From assembly GCF_000283155.1 (NCBI RefSeq), contig NW_004454266.1:2793396-2857395 (forward strand): a DNA stretch of 64,000 nucleotides. Reading direction: 5' to 3'. The stretch comes from Ceratotherium simum simum (lineage: Eukaryota > Chordata > Mammalia > Perissodactyla > Rhinocerotidae). Shown in pieces: positions 60,590-64,000 of this stretch. The notes beneath the pieces are model-generated. The model was not told the DNA's origin. It did no database searches and saw only the letters and a list, made by a program, of their open reading frames with translations. The translations under genes were made by a program, and so were the position numbers. The first letter of the stretch is position 1, and the number at the start of each line of letters is the position of its first letter.

Positions 60590-61365
60590 GCATTGCTCAA
60601 GAGCATGAAATGCATAGGAAGGTGGATTAATCTCAGACCTGACATATGCACTTAATTAAAAAACAAGAAGGTCATCGTGACCTCTGTGAAGGCAATTCCG
60701 ATAGTGGAATAGGGAGAAAAGTCTGCCTGCCATAGGAAAATGAGAAAATGGCAAGAGTGAGCAAAACTTACTCTTTCAAAAAATAAGACATTGAATGGAA
60801 GAAGAGAAATAGGGCAGAAGCTAGGAAGCGGTAATGTAGAGGACACGCACGTTTGTAACTTCAATTACTATCTTTATGCCAATGATTTCTTTATTTTCCA
60901 GCCCAGATATCTCAAGAGTGCCAGACCTATATTTCCTCCTGGCTATCTGGTACCTGGATACCTTACAGAAGGCTTTCAAACCCAACATGTCAAAACGAAC
61001 TCAGAGAATTCTACCATCATCCTTTGGGGCAGGCCCTTGGTATGTGAGGACTTAGCATCCTTGATGTTGACTACTCTTGAGTGATTCTAAAGATCAGTGA
61101 ATAACATCAGCCAGCTGCTGATACACACCTTTGAATCAATATGCATGAGTGAGGGGGGAGTCCCTCAATTAGTGGCTGTGCCTGGCTAGGCTCCAAATAC
61201 AGCTTGCTGTTATATTTTCCTGGATGTGCACATAGTAACACTCCCAGCTGATATACAGTTTTCTTTGTCAAAAACAGACTCAAAATTTAAAAAGCCAAAT
61301 ATTAACTATTCTTAATAGAAGTGAAAAACTCCAAGAAAGTGATGACTATTAGCCAGAAAATAAAT
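60590..61365. other. ZSCAN26 first intron, nothing recognised
   Basis: The 97-codon + frame at 60791-61084 has no domain. Confidence 0.4.
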
Positions 61366-61369
61366 TTGG

Positions 61370-61940
61370 TATTATGGTGGTTAATATTATGTGACAACTT
61401 GATGGGGCCATGGGGTATCCAGATATTTGGTCAAACATTATTCTGGATGTTTCTGCGAGGGTGTTTTTGGATGAGATTAACATTTAAATCAGTAGACTGA
61501 GTAAAGCAGATTGCCCTCTATCATGTGGATGGGCTTCATCCAATCAGTTGAAGGTCTGAACACAACAAAAAGGCTGACTCTACCCCAAGTAAGAGAGAAT
61601 TCACCCTGCCTGACAGCCTTCAAACTGAGACATAAGCTTTTTTCCTGCCTTCAGATTTGAATGGAAACATCGGCTCTTCCTGGTTCTCAAGCCTGTTTGC
61701 CTTCTGACTGTATCTATGCTATTGGATCTCTGGGTTCTCAGGCCTTTGGACTCAGAATGGAACTAAACCATTGGCTCTCCTGGGTCTCCAGCTTGCTGAC
61801 TCCCTCTGCAGATCTTGGGACTTGCCAGCTTCCATAAGTGCATGAGCCAATTCTTTACAATAAATCTATATCTCTATGTGTCTACATCTATATGTCTCCT
61901 ATTGCTTCTGACTCTCTGCAGTTCTCTAATACAGGTATAT
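61370..61940 (+). mobile_element. LTR-like repeat, near full length
   Basis: 'atgtgacaacttgatggggcc', 'ggtgtttttggatgagatta', 'gcagattgccctctatcatg', 'catccaatcagttgaaggtc', AATAAA near 61859 and 'ctctgcagttctctaatacag'. This is a common mammalian LTR-type repeat. No viral gene attached. Subfamily not assigned. Confidence 0.6.
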
Positions 61941-62029
61941 AGTGTAGGTTGTTGAATTAGTGATGGCTCATTTCTATGATGTGATTAAATACATCAAACA
62001 CAATATATAATAAATAATTTGATAAACTG

Positions 62030-62475
62030 ACCCTTCCTGCCTCCTTTCATATCTCGTGCATCAGCTCAATTAAGTTCTATTGATTCTGCCTAACTACCCC
62101 TCAAATCTATCCATTCCTCTTCCTCCCCTTTGCCACCATCTTCTCCTATACAGACTACTGCAGCTGGTCTTTCTGACTCACCAATCTATTTTCCACACTG
62201 CAGACAGTGATTATTCTAAAGAGGAAATATGATTATGTCTCTCCTGTCTACATTGCATTTAATGGCTCATCATTGCCCTTAGGATCAAGTTTAAAACATT
62301 TAATATGGTTTAAAATTTTCTTGTGATCTAATGAACTTTCTGTTCCTCAAACTTGCAATACTCTTTCCTGCTCCTAGGTCCTTCCACATCTTACTCCTTC
62401 TGCCTGGAACCCTCTTCAACCCTCCAATTTGCTTTTCATTAATGCCCATACACACTTCATGTCTCAGCATAATAA
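62030..62475 (+). mobile_element. L2 LINE fragment
   Basis: 'ttctattgattctgcctaac', 'gcagctggtctttctgactc', 'atggctcatcattgccctta' and 'ctccttctgcctggaaccct' in L2 order. Confidence 0.75.
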
Positions 62476-62479
62476 AACA

Positions 62480-62640
62480 ATAAGCCAGTACAACTGTTCT
62501 ATGCACTTTACAGGTATTAATGCATTTAACGCTCACACAACCCTATCAAGAAGATACTATTACTAACCTCATTGTACAGAGAAGGAAACTGAGACATGGA
62601 GACTTAAACAACTTACACAAGGTCCCAAAGCTGAACCTCA
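62480..62640 (-). repeat. MIR SINE, antisense
   Basis: 'cctcattgtacagagaagg', 'aaactgagacatggagactt' and 'aacttacacaaggtccca'. Confidence 0.65.
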
Positions 62641-62644
62641 GAGG

Positions 62645-63255
62645 TTTCCTCCAATATCTCTCGCAGCCACAGATCAAAAACCTTGGATTTATCTTTGTCT
62701 TCTCTTTTACTCGCACAACAGCAAATCCTGTTGGCTCTACCTTCAAAGTAGATCATTAATCTGACCACTACTAACCACTTCTACCATAATACTAGTCCAA
62801 GATATCCTTATCTCCTACCCGAATTACCTGCAATAGTCTCCGAACTTTTAAGTTTCTCTGACTCCATTCTTGCCGCCCCAGTCTATTCTCATAATGCGTT
62901 CCCAGCTATAGATGCTTTAAAGCATAAGTCAGATCATGATTTTCCTCCGCTCAAAATCCTCCAAAAACTCTTTCACACAATACAATACACAATACAATGC
63001 CCACTTCTTCTATACCCCTCCCCTACCCCTCAATCTCTCTAATATCATCCTCTACAAACTTCACCCTTGTCCACTGTGCTCCGACCACTCTGGTCTCCCG
63101 GCTAATCCTCGAATATGTCAAGCAAGCTCTCGCTTTTAGGGGTTGGCACTTGCTGTTCCCTCCCGCTAAAAGGCTCGTGCCCCCAAAAGCCACATAGGTC
63201 TTTTCACCTCCTTCAGGTCTCTGCTCAAATATTATCTTCTAAGGCTTACCTTTAA
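62645..63255 (+). mobile_element. L2 LINE fragment
   Basis: 'aaaccttggatttatctttg', 'caaatcctgttggctctacc', 'taatctgaccactactaacc' and 'cagtctattctcataatgcg', then 'ttcaggtctctgctcaaatat'. It reaches the edge of the ZSCAN26 CpG island. Confidence 0.75.
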
Positions 63256-63319
63256 TATATATTTTAAATTGCGCTCAAGAGATGAAAAATATGCAGCAGA
63301 ACGTTGCGCCGTTTACTAG

Positions 63320-63720
63320 ACCACAGCTTCATCTCTCTCATAGGCCCCAGGATTGACACCTCCCACCCCCGCCCCCGCCCCCAGGCGGTAGGGCCCTTCC
63401 GCCCCGGAAGATTTCTCTGCACCCCGAGGAAGTGAGCTGCTCCCCTGCACCTTGGCCGCAATTCCTCCCCAACTCGGAGCATAGTCCCTACTTACCCCGC
63501 CAAAGACCCTCAGGAGGAACCAAACGCTCTCGAGCACCGTCTGAGCTCTTTGCTGAGAGTGAGCGCTCGCTCCCCAGCGCACTATCATCTCCGCTCTAGG
63601 AAGGCCGGAGGACCACGGCTCCATGGTTCCGTGTTCCTCTCAGGCGAGGCCAAACTCAGCCAGTCCACCGAGCATTATCTGGGCCCTGAGGCAGGGAGGG
63701 ACGTGCTGCTGTGAGCTTAG
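63320..63720 (-). promoter_or_regulatory. ZSCAN26: CpG island, ZSCAN26 promoter
   Basis: GC- and CpG-rich block with GC boxes (63367-63385), a CCGGAAG ETS-like core near 63404 and the first exon donor. No TATA box is clear. The 102-codon minus frame across it is chance. Confidence 0.7.
63496..63625 (-). other. ZSCAN26: ZSCAN26 non-coding exon 1
   Basis: Ends at a strong donor GGCGGG|GTAAGTAGGG (GT at 63495-63494 on the minus strand). The transcription start is not visible; the right edge is a guess from the CpG density. Confidence 0.5.
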
Positions 63721-64000
63721 ATTTTTTTTTTCATTTTTAAGCCGGAATTTATTTTATTCATGTAAAAACAGGCCAGCTCAGTTTAGTGTTATCACAAACA
63801 GCCAGCATTTCCACTTTGCTCACTCACGTAATTAAAACGCAGACACATACTTGACCATTTCGCCCCAATTTAAAAAGTCATCAAGCTGTCTACAGATATT
63901 CTGAACCCATCACCCCAGTCTAACAGGCAAATCTAGCAAGCGAACTGCATAGGCTTTAAATCAGTACAATAAAATCCATGCTGTACTGTGAAGCAGCCGT
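63721..64000. other. upstream of ZSCAN26, nothing recognised
   Basis: AT-rich, with a T run and no gene or named repeat. Confidence 0.4.

Overview
The window is mammalian nuclear DNA. The genes are spliced, repeats fill most of the space between them, and promoters sit in CpG islands. Seven SINE copies carry the tRNA-like head and the 'TTAGCTCAGGGC..AGTCTTCCTC' tail of equine repetitive elements (ERE), which points to a perissodactyl (horse, rhinoceros or tapir). The species cannot be fixed by eye. The gene content matches the SCAN zinc-finger cluster beside the extended MHC (human 6p22), here in the opposite orientation to the usual human map.

Layout. 1-13 kb: old L1, L2 and LTR remnants, plus a CpG island at 4.9-5.4 kb that is the likely first exon or promoter of ZSCAN31 and possibly also of a divergent neighbour to the left (ZKSCAN3 in the human order). 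13.7-16.6 kb: ZSCAN31 (+), three coding exons, 434 aa, SCAN plus seven C2H2 fingers. 20.2-29.2 kb: a dead SCAN zinc-finger gene (+), with a CpG island, a frameshifted SCAN exon, a linker exon with a stop and a wrecked finger exon that an ERE SINE has also entered. 32.9-45.5 kb: PGBD1 (-), six coding exons, 808 aa, SCAN fused to a domesticated piggyBac transposase; its CpG island is at 47.6-48.0 kb. 53.1-58.6 kb: ZSCAN26 (-), three coding exons, 479 aa, SCAN plus eight good fingers and one degenerate finger; its non-coding exon 1 and CpG island are at 63.3-63.7 kb.

The three live genes encode nuclear, probably DNA-binding, SCAN-dimerising proteins. They do not form an operon; each has its own promoter. 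ZSCAN31 and the dead gene point right and PGBD1 and ZSCAN26 point left, so the dead gene lies in the convergent gap. All three live reading frames stay open when spliced at GT-AG sites. Exon ends were placed by reading splice signals and comparing with the human proteins from memory; non-coding exons are less certain. The repeat family names are by-eye assignments.

No new kind of system was found. The best discovery candidates are the unnamed dead ZSCAN gene with its surviving CpG-island promoter, the extra C-terminal finger of ZSCAN31 relative to the human protein as remembered, and the nested repeat insertions that give relative dates.
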